Shown here in pieces: positions 36,584-46,689 of a DNA stretch of 64,000 bases. The notes under the pieces are model-generated. The model was given only the letters and a program-made list of their open reading frames with translations, searched no databases and was not told the DNA's origin. The stretch covers positions 58,601 to 122,600 of the forward strand of contig JAADJD010000027.1 of assembly GCA_013150955.1 (NCBI GenBank), given 5' to 3'. A program made the position numbers and the translations under genes. The DNA is from Calditrichota bacterium. GTDB taxonomy: Bacteria; Calditrichota; Calditrichia; RBG-13-44-9; J042. Positions within the stretch are counted from its first letter, which is position 1. Each line of letters opens with the position of its first letter.

Positions 36584-38338
36584 TTATCGGATGTTCGGGA
36601 TGATTGGGCACAGCAAAAGCGGTTCACCGGACGAAAAATAATTCAGGGCGAAAAGGAGCCCGCGGTATGGCCCTTCCAGCTCCCGCAGCCATTGCAACCG
36701 ATGGCCGGGAATGCCCTGCAAGACCTGAAGAGAACTGCCCAATAATCGTTCCATGAGACTTTTTATTTTGGGATAGAAGATTAACTTGACTCCTTCTTCC
36801 TCAGGGATACCCGCCATTTGCTTGGCCACGGCCACGGCGGTGGCAAAATCTCCCAGGATGTCCACCAGACCGATGTCCAGGGCCTGCCGTCCCGTCCAGA
36901 CCCGTCCCTGGGCCACTCGATCGATTTCTTCGAACGATTTGTTTCGCCCCTGAGCGGCCTTGGCCACAAAATCCCGATACACTTCCATGATGTAAGCCCG
37001 CAGCAATCGCCGCTGTTCCGGGGTGAATTTCCGGTACTCCGAGAAGAACGATGCGTTGCGTCCGCGGAAGAGTTCTTCTTTCTGGATGCCCAGCTTTTGA
37101 TACAGTCCCTGGAGTGCGAATTTGCCAGCAAACACCCCGATGCTCCCTACCAGACTGGAAGGATGAGCCACGATGGTGTCCGCGGCCATGCTGATATAGT
37201 ATCCACCGGACGCCGCCAGGCCCCCAACCGAAACAATCACCGGTTTTTTCTTCCGGGCCCGGATCACTTCTCGCCAGATGATGTCGGCCGCGGTAGCAGA
37301 ACCACCGGGACTATCGATGCGGAGGATAATGGCGGCGATGGATTTGTCATCAGCGGCTTTGCGAATGCTGTTGGCCATGCCATCCGAAGTGATTAAACCG
37401 TTTTGCCCGAAAAGACCTTCGGTTCCCACCACAATCGTGCCCAGTCCAAAGATGACCGCCAGTTTTTTCTTGCCCACAATGCCCAGTTTCGATGCCGGGA
37501 TCGCTTTGTAGCGTTTCAGGGAGACGAAGCGCAGGCGCTTTTTAAAGCGCGTTTTCAGAAACTCTTTAAAATCGTTGTAATACAGGGTGGAATCCACCAG
37601 CCCCACTTCCTGTGCCTGCCGCGGGTAGAACAGGCCCTGATCGATGAGCTGGCGAAGCCGCTCCGGTGTCATCTGGCGTTCCCTGGCAATGGTTTCCAGA
37701 AACCGCTGGTAATGATCGTCCAGCAGGGCATTGGTCACTTCGCGTGCCGGCTCCGAGAGCCGATCCCGGGTGAACATTTCCGGGGCGCTCTTGTATTTCC
37801 CGTAAGCGACGAAATCAGCCTCCACACCGATTTTTTTCAGGAGTCCCTTTAAAAAGATGGGGGAGCTGGTCAGCCCATTCACGATCAATACCCCAACCGG
37901 GGCCACAAAAATGGAGTCGGCCAGGCTCAGCAGATAATAATCCAGATTGCTGGCCGTTTCGAAATAAGCATAGACCGGTTTCCCCGTCGATCGAAAATCC
38001 TGCAACACATCGCGCAGTTCTTCCACCGTTGCCCAGCTGGTGAGCAACGGAAATGTCCGTAAAATAATGCCCCTGATTTTTTCGTCCCGTTTGGCTTTGC
38101 GAACGGACTGAATGATGTCCTGAAGGGAATGGGGTTTGCCCTCCAGAATTTCGCGAAAGGGATCTTCGATGGTGCGTTCGGGAATTTCGCCACCCAGTAC
38201 AATTTCCAGAAAGGAATCTCGCGAAATGGGTGGAGCGGTATCCTCCAGGCTTTTGAAGAACGCGTATTCAATGATGGCCACCAGGATGAAAATGACCACA
38301 ATAATCAGGGCCAGTTTCTGCCATTCTTTTAAGCGCAT
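36584..38338 (-). CDS. sppA: signal peptide peptidase SppA, 67K type
   Basis: A 584-residue, double-length SppA. One N-terminal membrane helix (KLALIIVVIFILVAIIEYAF) anchors it. The first half holds the general-base Lys (VAYGKYKSAPEMF near residue 183), the second the nucleophile Ser (VGGLAASGGYYISMAAD near 380). Between them is IDSPGGSATAADIIW. It degrades leftover signal peptides in the membrane. First of the sppA-pgsA-like-PNP group; length matches the E. coli-type enzyme. Confidence 0.92.
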   Translation of the reverse strand: MRLKEWQKLALIIVVIFILVAIIEYAFFKSLEDTAPPISRDSFLEIVLGGEIPERTIEDPFREILEGKPHSLQDIIQSVRKAKRDEKIRGIILRTFPLLTSWATVEELRDVLQDFRSTGKPVYAYFETASNLDYYLLSLADSIFVAPVGVLIVNGLTSSPIFLKGLLKKIGVEADFVAYGKYKSAPEMFTRDRLSEPAREVTNALLDDHYQRFLETIARERQMTPERLRQLIDQGLFYPRQAQEVGLVDSTLYYNDFKEFLKTRFKKRLRFVSLKRYKAIPASKLGIVGKKKLAVIFGLGTIVVGTEGLFGQNGLITSDGMANSIRKAADDKSIAAIILRIDSPGGSATAADIIWREVIRARKKKPVIVSVGGLAASGGYYISMAADTIVAHPSSLVGSIGVFAGKFALQGLYQKLGIQKEELFRGRNASFFSEYRKFTPEQRRLLRAYIMEVYRDFVAKAAQGRNKSFEEIDRVAQGRVWTGRQALDIGLVDILGDFATAVAVAKQMAGIPEEEGVKLIFYPKIKSLMERLLGSSLQVLQGIPGHRLQWLRELEGPYRGLLFALNYFSSGEPLLLCPIIPNIR

Positions 38339-38475
38339 AGGCTATCCCCTATGGTTTTCGCAACCGGGAAGACCGTCCCGGACTTTCCCAATGGCTGTGC
38401 AGGTAAGCCGCGGACGATCCTGCTCATGTACGTTTCTTCAATTTGTTATCATTTTCCAAGGAATCCAACGTTTCT

Positions 38476-39804
38476 TTAAAAAGAGGTAATCACACCAGCA
38501 ATGGTGGCCGTCATCATATTGGCCAGGGTGCCGGCCATGACGGCGCGCAATCCCAGCTGAGCCAGCTCCGACATGCGATTGGGAATCAAGGGCCCAATAC
38601 CGCCAATTTGAATGGCAATCGAACTGAAATTGGCAAATCCGCACAGGGCATAAGTAGCCATTAAAATGGTTTTTTCCGACAGCACATTATTTTTAATGAG
38701 ATCGGCCAGGTTTAAATAGGCCACAAATTCGTTAATCACGATTTTGGTTCCCAGCAGCGAACCAAAGTTCAGGATGTCGTGGGAAGGGACCCCGATTAGC
38801 CATGCGGGAATGGCCAGGATCCAGCCGAACAGTTTGTTCAGGGAAATGTCCACACCGACCAGGCCGCCGGCCCATCCCAGGATGTAATTTAACATCGCGA
38901 TGAGGGCAATGAAGGCGATCAGCATGCCGCCCACATTTGCGGCCAGTTTTAAGCCGTCGGCAGCTCCCCGGGCCGCGGCATCGATGACGTTTTGACCGGT
39001 TTTTTCCACTTTCACGCGAACGTCACCGGCGGTTTCGGGAATACCAGTTTCCGGGATCAGAATTTTGGCCAGTACAAGCGCAGCGGGGGCCGCCATCACA
39101 CTGGCGCCCAGTAAATGCTCTGCAAACTGCAGTCGCGCTGCATCCAGGGTTATGCCCCGGGCCACGGCAAAGGAATTGCCCAGCATCTGGATGTAGGCGG
39201 CCATGACCCCACCGGCAATGGTGGCCATCCCGCCGGTCATGACGGCCAGCAGCTCCGAATGGGTCATGCCCTTCAGGTACGGGCGAATCATCAGGGGAGC
39301 TTCCGTCTGCCCCACAAAAATATTTGCCGATACGGACAACGACTCCGCCCCACTGGTGCCCAGCAAACGGGCCATTAACCAGGCCATGCCCTGCACCAGC
39401 CGCTGCATAATGCCCAGGTAGTAGAGAATGGACATCAGAGAACTGAAAAAGATGATGGTGGGAAGCACCTGAAAGGCAAAGAACGATCCCAGGCTGCCGT
39501 CCTGTCCCGGGCTCAGGGCCAGGCTTCCGAACAGAAATTTGGCCCCCTCCGTGGTGAAGTTTAAGATCAGGACAAAAAAGGAGCTGATCCAGGCAAAGAA
39601 ATCTTTCGGCCAGCCCAGTGGGGCGAAAATGGCCTGCATGTCATGTCCTTTCAGGATGAAAATGGCCAGTACAATCTGGGTCGCTATGCCCATACCCACC
39701 AATCGCCAGCTCACCCGTCGTTTGTTTTCCGAGAGTGCAAATGCCAGTCCCAGAATAAAACCCAGTCCAATGAGTCCGCGAAGAAGTGCCAAGAGAAAAT
39801 CCAT
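38476..39804 (-). CDS. NupC-type concentrative nucleoside transporter
   Basis: A 442-residue CNT-family nucleoside/cation symporter. It has about ten hydrophobic helices and the family motif GQTEAPLMIRPYLKGMTHSE near residue 170, followed by MTGGMATIAGGVMAAYI. The C-terminal half contains GTKIVINEFVAYLNL and GFANFSSIAIQIGGIG, also conserved. It imports nucleosides with Na or H ions, matching the salvage enzymes nearby. Confidence 0.93.
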   Translation of the reverse strand: MDFLLALLRGLIGLGFILGLAFALSENKRRVSWRLVGMGIATQIVLAIFILKGHDMQAIFAPLGWPKDFFAWISSFFVLILNFTTEGAKFLFGSLALSPGQDGSLGSFFAFQVLPTIIFFSSLMSILYYLGIMQRLVQGMAWLMARLLGTSGAESLSVSANIFVGQTEAPLMIRPYLKGMTHSELLAVMTGGMATIAGGVMAAYIQMLGNSFAVARGITLDAARLQFAEHLLGASVMAAPAALVLAKILIPETGIPETAGDVRVKVEKTGQNVIDAAARGAADGLKLAANVGGMLIAFIALIAMLNYILGWAGGLVGVDISLNKLFGWILAIPAWLIGVPSHDILNFGSLLGTKIVINEFVAYLNLADLIKNNVLSEKTILMATYALCGFANFSSIAIQIGGIGPLIPNRMSELAQLGLRAVMAGTLANMMTATIAGVITSF

Positions 39805-39974
39805 CGATTGCCTCCGAAGGTTATGTCCATCTCGACAAATTCATAAAAGGTAAAAAATAAAAGGGAATTAGTAAATAAAACCAACGATTTTTTGAAATTC
39901 ACGATTACATTTTCACCTCACCGGTGGGTTGGGGTATCCGGGTTGGAAATTCCTGTTACCCGTTGACCGCGCGC

Positions 39975-40003
39975 GGGACGTTACCGGGGGACGGTAACGT
40001 CCC
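39975..40003. terminator. GC-rich hairpin between tdk and the nucleoside transporter
   Basis: GGGACGTTACC (39975-39985), 7-base loop, GGTAACGTCCC (39993-40003): 11 perfect pairs. It sits 20 bases past the tdk stop. There is no T-run, so termination is uncertain; it may instead protect the mRNA end. Confidence 0.4.
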
Positions 40004-40022
40004 GGTGGACTAACAGAGGTCT

Positions 40023-40607
40023 TCAGGAAGATTCGTCCGATTCTTCTCTGGGTGGCGGTTCAAAACAGTTCCGACAGCGGGCTTCGTAAATGTCTGCAGC
40101 CCCCACAATGACCCGTTCGGAATCGTGGGTCTTGCGCTGGGTAAAATGTGCCGGATTTCCGCAAATCACACAAATGGCACTGGTTTTGGTCACATATTCG
40201 GCGGTGGCCATGAGCTGCGGCATGGGTTCGAATGGCTCGCCCCGATAATCCATATCCAGGCCGGCCACGATCACCCGTTTTCCCATGTTCGCCAGTTTCT
40301 GGCAGACCGGCACCAGGTCTGCGTCGAAAAACTGGGCCTCGTCGATGCCCACCACCTGACTCTCCAGGGCCAGTTCCAGAATTTCCCGTGGATGTTCCAC
40401 CACCCGGGATGGAATCTTCAGATCGGAATGGGATACCAGATGATCGGCGCTGTAGCGATTGTCAATCCGGGGCTTAAAGATGGCCACCTTCTGACGGGCA
40501 ATGATGGCTCGCCGCAATCGACGAATTAGCTCCTCGGTTTTCCCGCTGAACATGCATCCAGAAATCACTTCAATCCAGCCCACGTTGCGATGAATGATGG
40601 GTAACAT
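40023..40607 (-). CDS. tdk: thymidine kinase
   Basis: A 194-residue type II thymidine kinase. Walker A is [16 protein letters not shown] near residue 17, the substrate/Mg segment GIDEAQFFD near 86, the lasso [14 protein letters not shown] near 117, and four zinc Cys residues in CVICGNPA and CRNC. It phosphorylates thymidine with ATP. The frame is open to 40727, but the ATG at 40607 has AAGGGG 6 bases upstream, begins at the conserved N-terminus and avoids overlap with udk. Confidence 0.93.
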   Translation of the reverse strand: MLPIIHRNVGWIEVISGCMFSGKTEELIRRLRRAIIARQKVAIFKPRIDNRYSADHLVSHSDLKIPSRVVEHPREILELALESQVVGIDEAQFFDADLVPVCQKLANMGKRVIVAGLDMDYRGEPFEPMPQLMATAEYVTKTSAICVICGNPAHFTQRKTHDSERVIVGAADIYEARCRNCFEPPPREESDESS

Positions 40608-40677
40608 GAACAACCCCTTCGTTTTAAGTCCCCTGATGAAACTCCGAAAGCACTGGCAGATGCCCGATTCCGGTTCT

Positions 40678-41310
40678 TTAATTTTCGCCAATTTCCGCCA
40701 GAATGTCCTGAATCCGCGATTTGACAATGTCTATGGCGATGATATTTTTCCCTCCCCGGGGAATGATGATGTCGGCGTATCGTTTGGAAGGTTCCACAAA
40801 CTGAAGATACATGGGGCGCACGGTATCCAGGTACTGACGGATGACATTTTCCACCGTTCGTCCGCGCTCTTTGATGTCGCGCTCCAGCCGCCGGATAAAG
40901 CAAATGTCTGCCGGTGTGTCGATATAAATTTTAATGTCCAGCAATTCCCGCAATTCCGGCACTGCCAGAATCAAAATGCCTTCTACAATGATGATCTGGT
41001 GCGGTCCCACCCGTTTGGTCTCCTTACGCCGACTATGGGTGGTGTAGTCGTATAGCGGATGTTCGATGCTTTCGCCTTCCCGCAATTTTTTTAAATGTTC
41101 GATCAGTAGATCGTGGTCGAAAGCATCGGGATGGTCGAAATTAAATTTGACCCGTTCCTCAAACGGCAGGTGCGACAAATCTTTGTAATAGGAATCTTCC
41201 TGAATAATCACCACTTTGTCGGATCCCAGCTTGTCGTACAGCGTGTGGGCCACCAGGGTCTTCCCGGACCCGCTGGCACCCGCAATTCCGATGATCATCC
41301 CTTTCCTCAT
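40678..41310 (-). CDS. udk: uridine kinase
   Basis: A uridine/cytidine kinase of about 206-210 residues. The P-loop is [36 protein letters not shown] follows near residue 40, then [13 protein letters not shown] and the lid segment [16 protein letters not shown] near 140. It makes UMP/CMP from nucleosides. Possible starts are TTG 41319, ATG 41310 and ATG 41298; AGGAAAGGG sits directly before the last, so the start is unsettled. It lies upstream of tdk in a salvage operon. Confidence 0.92.
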   Translation of the reverse strand: MRKGMIIGIAGASGSGKTLVAHTLYDKLGSDKVVIIQEDSYYKDLSHLPFEERVKFNFDHPDAFDHDLLIEHLKKLREGESIEHPLYDYTTHSRRKETKRVGPHQIIIVEGILILAVPELRELLDIKIYIDTPADICFIRRLERDIKERGRTVENVIRQYLDTVRPMYLQFVEPSKRYADIIIPRGGKNIIAIDIVKSRIQDILAEIGEN

Positions 41311-41364
41311 ATGCCTCAAACCGTTACGGATTCGTTGATTTTACATCCCTTCAAATTATGAGCA

Positions 41365-41392
41365 ATTATAATGCAGAAAATTTTTAAAGCAA
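41365..41392 (-). promoter_or_regulatory. promoter for udk-tdk
   Basis: Minus strand TTGCTT (41392-41387), 16 bp, TATAAT (41370-41365), a perfect -10, 55 bases before udk. Confidence 0.7.
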
Positions 41393-41432
41393 GCTGAAAT
41401 TGTTTTGCTGGTGATTCAGGGAATGGTAGGGT

Positions 41433-41882
41433 TTACCTGACTCGAATTTTGTCTCGAATCAACTGAAAAGTTTTCGGTCCAATGCCCCGCACGTTCATAA
41501 TATCTTCGGGGCGCTGAAAAGGTCCATGGGCGGTGCGATAGTCAACGATGCGCCGGGCAAGGGCAGGCCCAATGCGAGGTAGCCGTACCAATTCTGAAGG
41601 GGGTGCGGTGTTGATGTTGATCCGTTCCAGCTGTTGCAACAGGGAATGGGAGGTGGCGGGTGTTCCCTCTGCCGTCGGTGTTGTCGATTGCCGCGCAAGG
41701 GATTGCAGTACCTGCTGGATGCTGTCGTATTGCGCCTGGAAGCGCCTGTCGAATGCTGAAAAATCGTACGGTTGGGGCGGAAATAACCATACCTGCACCC
41801 ATTGGTAGGTAACGATGAGTGCCAGAACCGCGGTTAGTGTCCACAAGGCTTTCCGCTGGGATGGGGTAAAGTCCATGGTCAA
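41433..41882 (-). CDS. ComEA-like helix-hairpin-helix protein
   Basis: A 149-residue protein with an N-terminal membrane helix (ALWTLTAVLALIVTYQWVQVW) and a C-terminal ComEA-type double helix-hairpin-helix, ININTAPPSELVRLPRIGPA ... IMNVRGIGPKTFQLIRDKI. Such proteins bind DNA outside the membrane during natural transformation, though many short ComEA-like proteins have unproven roles. The linker (about 45-85) is low in complexity. No other competence gene is in the window. Confidence 0.85.
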   Translation of the reverse strand: MTMDFTPSQRKALWTLTAVLALIVTYQWVQVWLFPPQPYDFSAFDRRFQAQYDSIQQVLQSLARQSTTPTAEGTPATSHSLLQQLERININTAPPSELVRLPRIGPALARRIVDYRTAHGPFQRPEDIMNVRGIGPKTFQLIRDKIRVR

Positions 41883-41907
41883 TCCCGGATTGCCGATTAA
41901 AAATTAT

Positions 41908-42071
41908 CCCAAATAATGCATCAAACCGCGAATCACACGAATGAAACAAACCACATCCTCAAAATCACGAATATACCCCAAAATAAATTTTCCATTCAGA
42001 TCTGATCAACTGAATTTGATTTTTTTATTTGTGTTCATTCGTGCAATTCGTGGTCTATTGCATAATCTGGG
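41908..42071. repeat. dispersed ~165-bp element, copy 7
   Basis: Starts CCCAAATAATGCATCAAACC and ends GGTCTATTGCATAATCTGGG, 164 bp, with the family's arms CGAATCACACGAATGAA and TTCATTCGTGCAATTCGTGG. It lies between the ComEA-like gene and dnaJ. The remaining 190 bp up to 42262 hold no recognisable feature. Confidence 0.75.
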
Positions 42072-42262
42072 TTTAAAGTCGGTCAGAAATATTTTGTGTA
42101 TCTGCTGGAAAAAACTTTACTGAATACAATCTCGCAATTTTTTCCGTTGCAGTGATTGGAATCGCGTCCGGATTAACCGATTGATGTTCAGGTTCGGGTA
42201 AAATGGCCTGACAAAGAGCGCGTATGTTTTTACTTGTGGATGGGACCCTTTACGTGGTAATC

Positions 42263-43444
42263 CTAAATATTAAACGCTTCTTTGAATTTCTGAAAAAAGC
42301 TTTTGCCTTTTTTCGGGGGTTTCAGGTTTTCCAGGTCGGAGAGTTCCTCCAGCAGTTCTTTTTCCCGGGGGCTGAGTTTGGTGGGAACCCAGATTTTAAC
42401 CTGAACCAGCAGGTCTCCCCGACGATAGCCGTTTAATTCGGGTAGCCCTTTACCTCGAATGCGGAAGACTTTACCCGGTTGTGTGCCTGGAGGAACGTGT
42501 ATTTTCACCCGACGATAGCGCTGGATGTTGTCTTCCGGCAGGTCCTGGCCATCTTCATCCAGTTCCAGGGTGGGAATTTCCACATCGGCGCCCAGCGCAG
42601 CCTGCGGAAAACTCAAATACAGGTCGTAGATGACGTCGTTACCATGCCGGGTAAACAGCGGATGGCTTTTTTCCTCGATGACCACAATCAGGTCGCCTGC
42701 CGGCCCACCACGGGGGCCCACATGTCCCTTCCCCTGAAGTGTTAAATAGTTGCCGGTACTCACCCCCGGGGGGATGTTGATCTCAATGGTTTCATCCGCT
42801 CGAATCCGTCCTTCACCCCGGCAGGTGGGACAGGGATCGCTGATGATTTGCCCCTCGCCGCGGCACTGGGGGCAGGTACTCACGTTAACGAATCGACCGA
42901 AGATGGATTGGGTGACCTGGCGGATTTCCCCGGTGCCGTTACAGGTGGGACACACCCGCGGCTGGCTACCCACTTTCTGCCCGCTTCCCCGACAGGTATC
43001 ACAGCGGACCAGCTTGTTTAACTTGATCTTTTTGCGGGCACCGGTGTGGATTTCCTCCAGGGTAAGTTTCAGGCGAATTTGCAGGTCCTGTCCGCGTTCC
43101 TGGCGCCGTCCGCCACGGCGCGACCGTGTCCGGGTGCCAAAAATATCCCCGAAGACTTCTTCAAAGATGCTGAACGGGTCATGAAAATCGGTAAAATCAA
43201 AACCGCCTGCAGCCCCTTTCAGCCCTTCGTGTCCGTACTGGTCGTATAAACGCCGTTTTTCCGGGTTGCTTAAGACTTCGTAGGCTTCGGCAATTTCTTT
43301 GAATTTCTCCTCGGCCTCTTTATTCCCCTGGTTCCGGTCGGGGTGATATTTCATGGCCAGTTTACGGTAGGCCGATTTGATCTCCTCCTCCGTTGCCGTT
43401 CGCGATACCCCCAGTATTTCGTAATAGTCCTTATGAGCAGCCAT
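42263..43444 (-). CDS. dnaJ: chaperone DnaJ (Hsp40)
   Basis: A 393-residue type I DnaJ. The J domain has the HPD motif in [11 protein letters not shown] near residue 33. A Gly/Phe-rich linker follows. Four zinc-binding CxxCxGxG repeats are seen: [24 protein letters not shown] and CPTCRGEG (about 147-215). The C-terminal substrate-binding domains complete the protein. It stimulates DnaK, which is not in this window. It lies 12 bases after grpE in the hrcA-grpE-dnaJ operon. Confidence 0.97.
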   Translation of the reverse strand: MAAHKDYYEILGVSRTATEEEIKSAYRKLAMKYHPDRNQGNKEAEEKFKEIAEAYEVLSNPEKRRLYDQYGHEGLKGAAGGFDFTDFHDPFSIFEEVFGDIFGTRTRSRRGGRRQERGQDLQIRLKLTLEEIHTGARKKIKLNKLVRCDTCRGSGQKVGSQPRVCPTCNGTGEIRQVTQSIFGRFVNVSTCPQCRGEGQIISDPCPTCRGEGRIRADETIEINIPPGVSTGNYLTLQGKGHVGPRGGPAGDLIVVIEEKSHPLFTRHGNDVIYDLYLSFPQAALGADVEIPTLELDEDGQDLPEDNIQRYRRVKIHVPPGTQPGKVFRIRGKGLPELNGYRRGDLLVQVKIWVPTKLSPREKELLEELSDLENLKPPKKGKSFFQKFKEAFNI

Positions 43445-43456
43445 TGGATTCCTTTC

Positions 43457-44074
43457 TTATTTCGCTACAATCACCTTCGCGTGACGTAACACCCGATCCT
43501 TGTAAAAATATCCTTTTTGAACTTCTTCCAGAATCGTTCCCGATTCCACACCCTCACGCTCGGCCATCAGAATGGCGTCGTGGAGATTATAATCGAATTT
43601 CTGACCTACCGCTTTAATCGGTTTCACCCCTTCATCTTCCAGGATTTTCAGGAATTTTTTGTAGATGAGTTCAATGCCGTTGCGGAAGGCTTCAAAATTT
43701 TTATTTTGATCGGACATGTGTAAGGCGCGTTCCAGTTCGTCTACCAGCGGCAAAAGCTTTTCCACAAACTTCTGATTGCCGTAAATGACCACATTTTCCA
43801 GTTCCCGGTCATAGCGCTTTTTCAGGTTTTGCATATCGGCAGTCAGGCGGATCAGCTGGTCTTCCAGCTGTTGAATCCGCTCTTTAAGCTGCTGATTTTC
43901 TTCCTGCAACTGCTGGGTTTTGCTGCGAGGCTTTTTCCGCTGGCTGGTTTTTCCCGCGGCCGCTTCCGCGGCTGTCTGGGTCCCGGTGGGAACGGTCTTC
44001 TCCGCTGCGGCGGTTGCTTCTTTCACCGTGGTGGCGTTGGCGTCGTTTACCACAGTACCGGTCGATTTGCTCAT
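43457..44074 (-). CDS. grpE: nucleotide exchange factor GrpE
   Basis: A GrpE of 205 residues. The first 60 residues are Ala/Thr/Lys-rich and disordered, then a long coiled coil (LQEENQQLKERIQQLEDQL) and the conserved beta-domain ending GYFYKDRVLRHAKVIVAK. It releases ADP from DnaK. ATG 44074 is 7 bases from GAGGAGG; an ATG two codons earlier (44080) is nearly in contact with that site and less likely. Middle gene of the hrcA operon. Confidence 0.95.
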   Translation of the reverse strand: MSKSTGTVVNDANATTVKEATAAAEKTVPTGTQTAAEAAAGKTSQRKKPRSKTQQLQEENQQLKERIQQLEDQLIRLTADMQNLKKRYDRELENVVIYGNQKFVEKLLPLVDELERALHMSDQNKNFEAFRNGIELIYKKFLKILEDEGVKPIKAVGQKFDYNLHDAILMAEREGVESGTILEEVQKGYFYKDRVLRHAKVIVAK

Positions 44075-44096
44075 GGGCATCCCTCCTCACCCCTGT

Positions 44097-45137
44097 TTAA
44101 TTATAAGCATTTTCCAGTGTTTCGGTAATGGTGCGTGCGGTAAAGTCCACCAGAGAAACCAGCTTGCTGTAGTTCATTCGCGTGGGACCAATGATACCAA
44201 TCGTGCCCGAAATGTTGTGGATGCGATATCGGGCACTGATGATGCTGCAGGTTTGCATGCGTTTTTCCTGGATTTCTTCCCCGATCTTGATGCTGATCGG
44301 AGTGTTCTGGCTTTCCACATCCAGTAGATGAATGATGACTTCCTGATCTTCCAGTAATTCGATGACCGAGGAAAATTTTTCCACGTCCGAAAATTCGGGT
44401 TGCTGAACGATGTTGTGGGTTCCTTTAAAGAAAATTTCCTTGTCCTCTTCAAAATCGAAGAGCCGATCAGCAATTTGGTTGAGCTGCTTTAAGATGCCCG
44501 TTTCCTCATTGCGGATGTCGCGGATAATCTCGTGGAAGCGCTTGCGAATATCGATCAGGCGCATCCCGAAGAGGCGTTCGTTAAGCATGCGGGCCACCGA
44601 TTGCAGCCGTTCAGCCGATGTGCGGGTGGGAATTTCCAGCGTGATGGTCTTTACCATGCCGGATTGGATGCTCAGTACCAGCAGTACCCGTTCTGTGGAC
44701 AGGCGAACGATCTCCATGCGGTGAAAAATGCCTTCTTCCAGTTTGGGCGATACCACAATCCCCAGCTGGCGGGACAACTGTGCGAGAATATTGGTGGCTT
44801 CCCGCATGATTTCTTCCAGCTCAAACGCCGACTGACGCAGCGATTTCCGGATGGCTTCTTTCTCTTCCTGACTGAGACGGGCACGTTTCATCAACGTATC
44901 CACGTACATCCGGTAGCCAATGGTGGTGGGAACCCGCCCCGCCGATGTATGGGGCTGAGAAATGTACCCTTTCTCCTCCAGCGATGCCATGATATTGCGG
45001 ATGGTCGCTGGGCTCAGGCTCAAATGTTCCTTCTGAGCAATGTAGGAAGAACTGACCGGTGCCGCGTTCTTAATAAAGTACTGAACGATGGCACTTAGAA
45101 TCAATTTTTCCCGTTCCGTTAAGGGTACACGTTCCAT
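44097..45137 (-). CDS. hrcA: heat-inducible transcription repressor HrcA
   Basis: A 346-residue HrcA. The N-terminal winged helix contains APVSSSYIAQKEHLSLSPAT and the segment IRNIMASLEEKGYISQPHTS, both typical. The GAF-like domain and C-terminal IGIIGPTRMNYSKLVSLVDF complete it. It represses heat-shock genes by binding CIRCE elements, with GroEL acting as co-factor. A CIRCE is present at groES in this window. First of hrcA-grpE-dnaJ; no CIRCE is seen before hrcA itself. Confidence 0.96.
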   Translation of the reverse strand: MERVPLTEREKLILSAIVQYFIKNAAPVSSSYIAQKEHLSLSPATIRNIMASLEEKGYISQPHTSAGRVPTTIGYRMYVDTLMKRARLSQEEKEAIRKSLRQSAFELEEIMREATNILAQLSRQLGIVVSPKLEEGIFHRMEIVRLSTERVLLVLSIQSGMVKTITLEIPTRTSAERLQSVARMLNERLFGMRLIDIRKRFHEIIRDIRNEETGILKQLNQIADRLFDFEEDKEIFFKGTHNIVQQPEFSDVEKFSSVIELLEDQEVIIHLLDVESQNTPISIKIGEEIQEKRMQTCSIISARYRIHNISGTIGIIGPTRMNYSKLVSLVDFTARTITETLENAYN

Positions 45138-45167
45138 CTTGTTTAGCCCGTTTCATTTGATGGTTTA

Positions 45168-45196
45168 ATAATATGGGTACAACCTAAAGAAGTCAA
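45168..45196 (-). promoter_or_regulatory. promoter for hrcA-grpE-dnaJ
   Basis: Minus strand TTGACT (45196-45191), 17 bp, TATTAT (45173-45168), about 30 bases before the hrcA start. No CIRCE-like repeat overlaps it. Confidence 0.7.
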
Positions 45197-45197
45197 G

Positions 45198-45549
45198 TTT
45201 AAAAGCGTATCAATAGTCCAGATAAACATACTTGGCGATATTCAGTTGGTTCCGAATTTTCGGGAATTTATCCCCCATGTGATAAAATTGGGAAAGAATG
45301 CGGATGAGAGGGTGCGTTGCTTCACCAAAAGCAGGGGGAATTTTTTGTTCGCTCTGGAATACGGGAAGGGCTTCCTTTCGCCCGGTGAGTCCATCGCGTG
45401 CACTGGATTGGAATCGGCCATGTGCGGGCATCAACCGGTTGTGAGAATGGCGACCGGTCTTAACGGATTGCAATGGGGATGCCGAAAGAATTCAAAATTT
45501 TCCAGTGGACTATTTTTTATTTCCGATTTTTTGATTAACATCAGATGTT
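45198..45549. other. 352-bp divergent intergenic region
   Basis: Between hrcA (left) and the FecI-like sigma gene (right). A frame from 45246 is open but overlaps the sigma gene out of register and shows no conserved feature. I see no further element. Confidence 0.4.
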
Positions 45550-46161
45550 ATGGAGGCACAGGGCCCACATACAAAGGGGTGGCCCGGGGCGGGTAGCACC
45601 AGCGATCGGCATCTCTGGGAACGGATGCAATCCGGCGATCCCTCTGCCCTGGAAGGCCTGTTTAAACGCCATTATCCGTTTTTGTACGATTATGGCGTCA
45701 AATTCAGTCAACGACCGGAATTGGTGAGGGACGCCATTCAGGATTTGTTTGCCTACATCTGGGAGCGTCGGGGGCAGCTGGCGGAGGTGCTTTCCGTTCG
45801 GGCCTATTTGATGATCAGTTTACGCCGCATGTTGTTGAAGAAATTGCAGCGCCAGACGCCAGAGGATACCGCCATCGATTTAACGCAGCTGGAACGACCG
45901 ACCGGTGCGTTCTCCCCGGAGGATTTTATGATATACCAGGAAAAAATGGCCGAGGAGCGCCGCATCATTCGGGAAGGTATCCTGAAAATTCCCGAAAAAC
46001 TCCGTGAGGCCCTCTACCTGCGCACCTATCAGGGACTGTCTTACACAGAGATTGCCTACATTATGGATATTTCCCCACAGGTGGCCCGTAATTATGTTTC
46101 GCAGGCCTTCCGACGGTTACGCAAATTGATTCTGGAAAAGCTGCGTCGGGTTTATTTTTAG
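45550..46161 (+). CDS. FecI-like ECF sigma factor
   Basis: A 203-residue ECF sigma factor of the Bacteroidetes/FecI style. Region 2 is around residues 30-95 (DAIQDLFAYIWERRGQL). Region 4 is at about 140-195, with the helix-turn-helix YQGLSYTEIAYIMDISPQVA. The N-terminal 22 residues are not part of the conserved fold, so the start could lie downstream. A FecR-type anti-sigma and an STN-containing TonB receptor follow, the classic three-part cell-surface signalling set. Confidence 0.88.
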   Translation: MEAQGPHTKGWPGAGSTSDRHLWERMQSGDPSALEGLFKRHYPFLYDYGVKFSQRPELVRDAIQDLFAYIWERRGQLAEVLSVRAYLMISLRRMLLKKLQRQTPEDTAIDLTQLERPTGAFSPEDFMIYQEKMAEERRIIREGILKIPEKLREALYLRTYQGLSYTEIAYIMDISPQVARNYVSQAFRRLRKLILEKLRRVYF

Positions 46162-46167
46162 CCCCGA

Positions 46168-46268
46168 TTTGGCATTCGCCTACGAATAACACGAATGAAC
46201 GCAAATAGAAAATTCCGTTGGATGATGTACGGGTGAAAATTTGTTTCGCGGCTTGATGCGTCATTTGG
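46168..46268. repeat. degenerate copy 8 of the dispersed element
   Basis: Holds TTCGCCTACGAATAACACGAATGAACGCAA in parts, then GGGTGAAAATTTGTTTCGCG and CGTCATTTGG. It is shortened to about 100 bp. From 46269 to 46689 I see no gene or clear signal. Confidence 0.5.
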
Positions 46269-46689
46269 ATTTAACTCGACTTTTACATGGGGTATGCATG
46301 TCCCTCAATTTTCCCGAAATGTCCTGAGTCTGGGTTTGTCCCTTGTTGAATTCACCGGGGTATTGAATAGGGGATAGATCGGTGGACCGGCCCGCTGGCT
46401 TTGCCTGTTGCCAGGCGAAATGAACCATATTAGTCGCCTGTTTTGCGAGTGGTTGCCGGAGGCGATCCGAACAGCCGGAATTCGATTCGGCAAAAGCCCT
46501 CAATCGACGGGATGATGAGCACTTTTTTGAATTCTGATCCTTTTGATAGCAATCCAGAAATCGGCCCCCTTTGCCCCTTCCTGTGCATCGAAATTTTCCC
46601 TGCAGAAAAAAATGTTGATTACAAATTTTAACGAATGGTCTCTTAAGGAATAGAACGTAATGGAAAAAACGTGAAAAGAAGGAGGAGCA

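Noticed and set aside
40608-40727. N-terminal extension of thymidine kinase
   Set aside because: The frame is open but overlaps udk, lacks family similarity, and the ATG at 40607 has a good ribosome binding site.
45246-45596. 116-codon frame before the FecI-like sigma gene
   Set aside because: Overlaps the sigma gene out of frame, has no recognisable domain and no convincing ribosome binding site.
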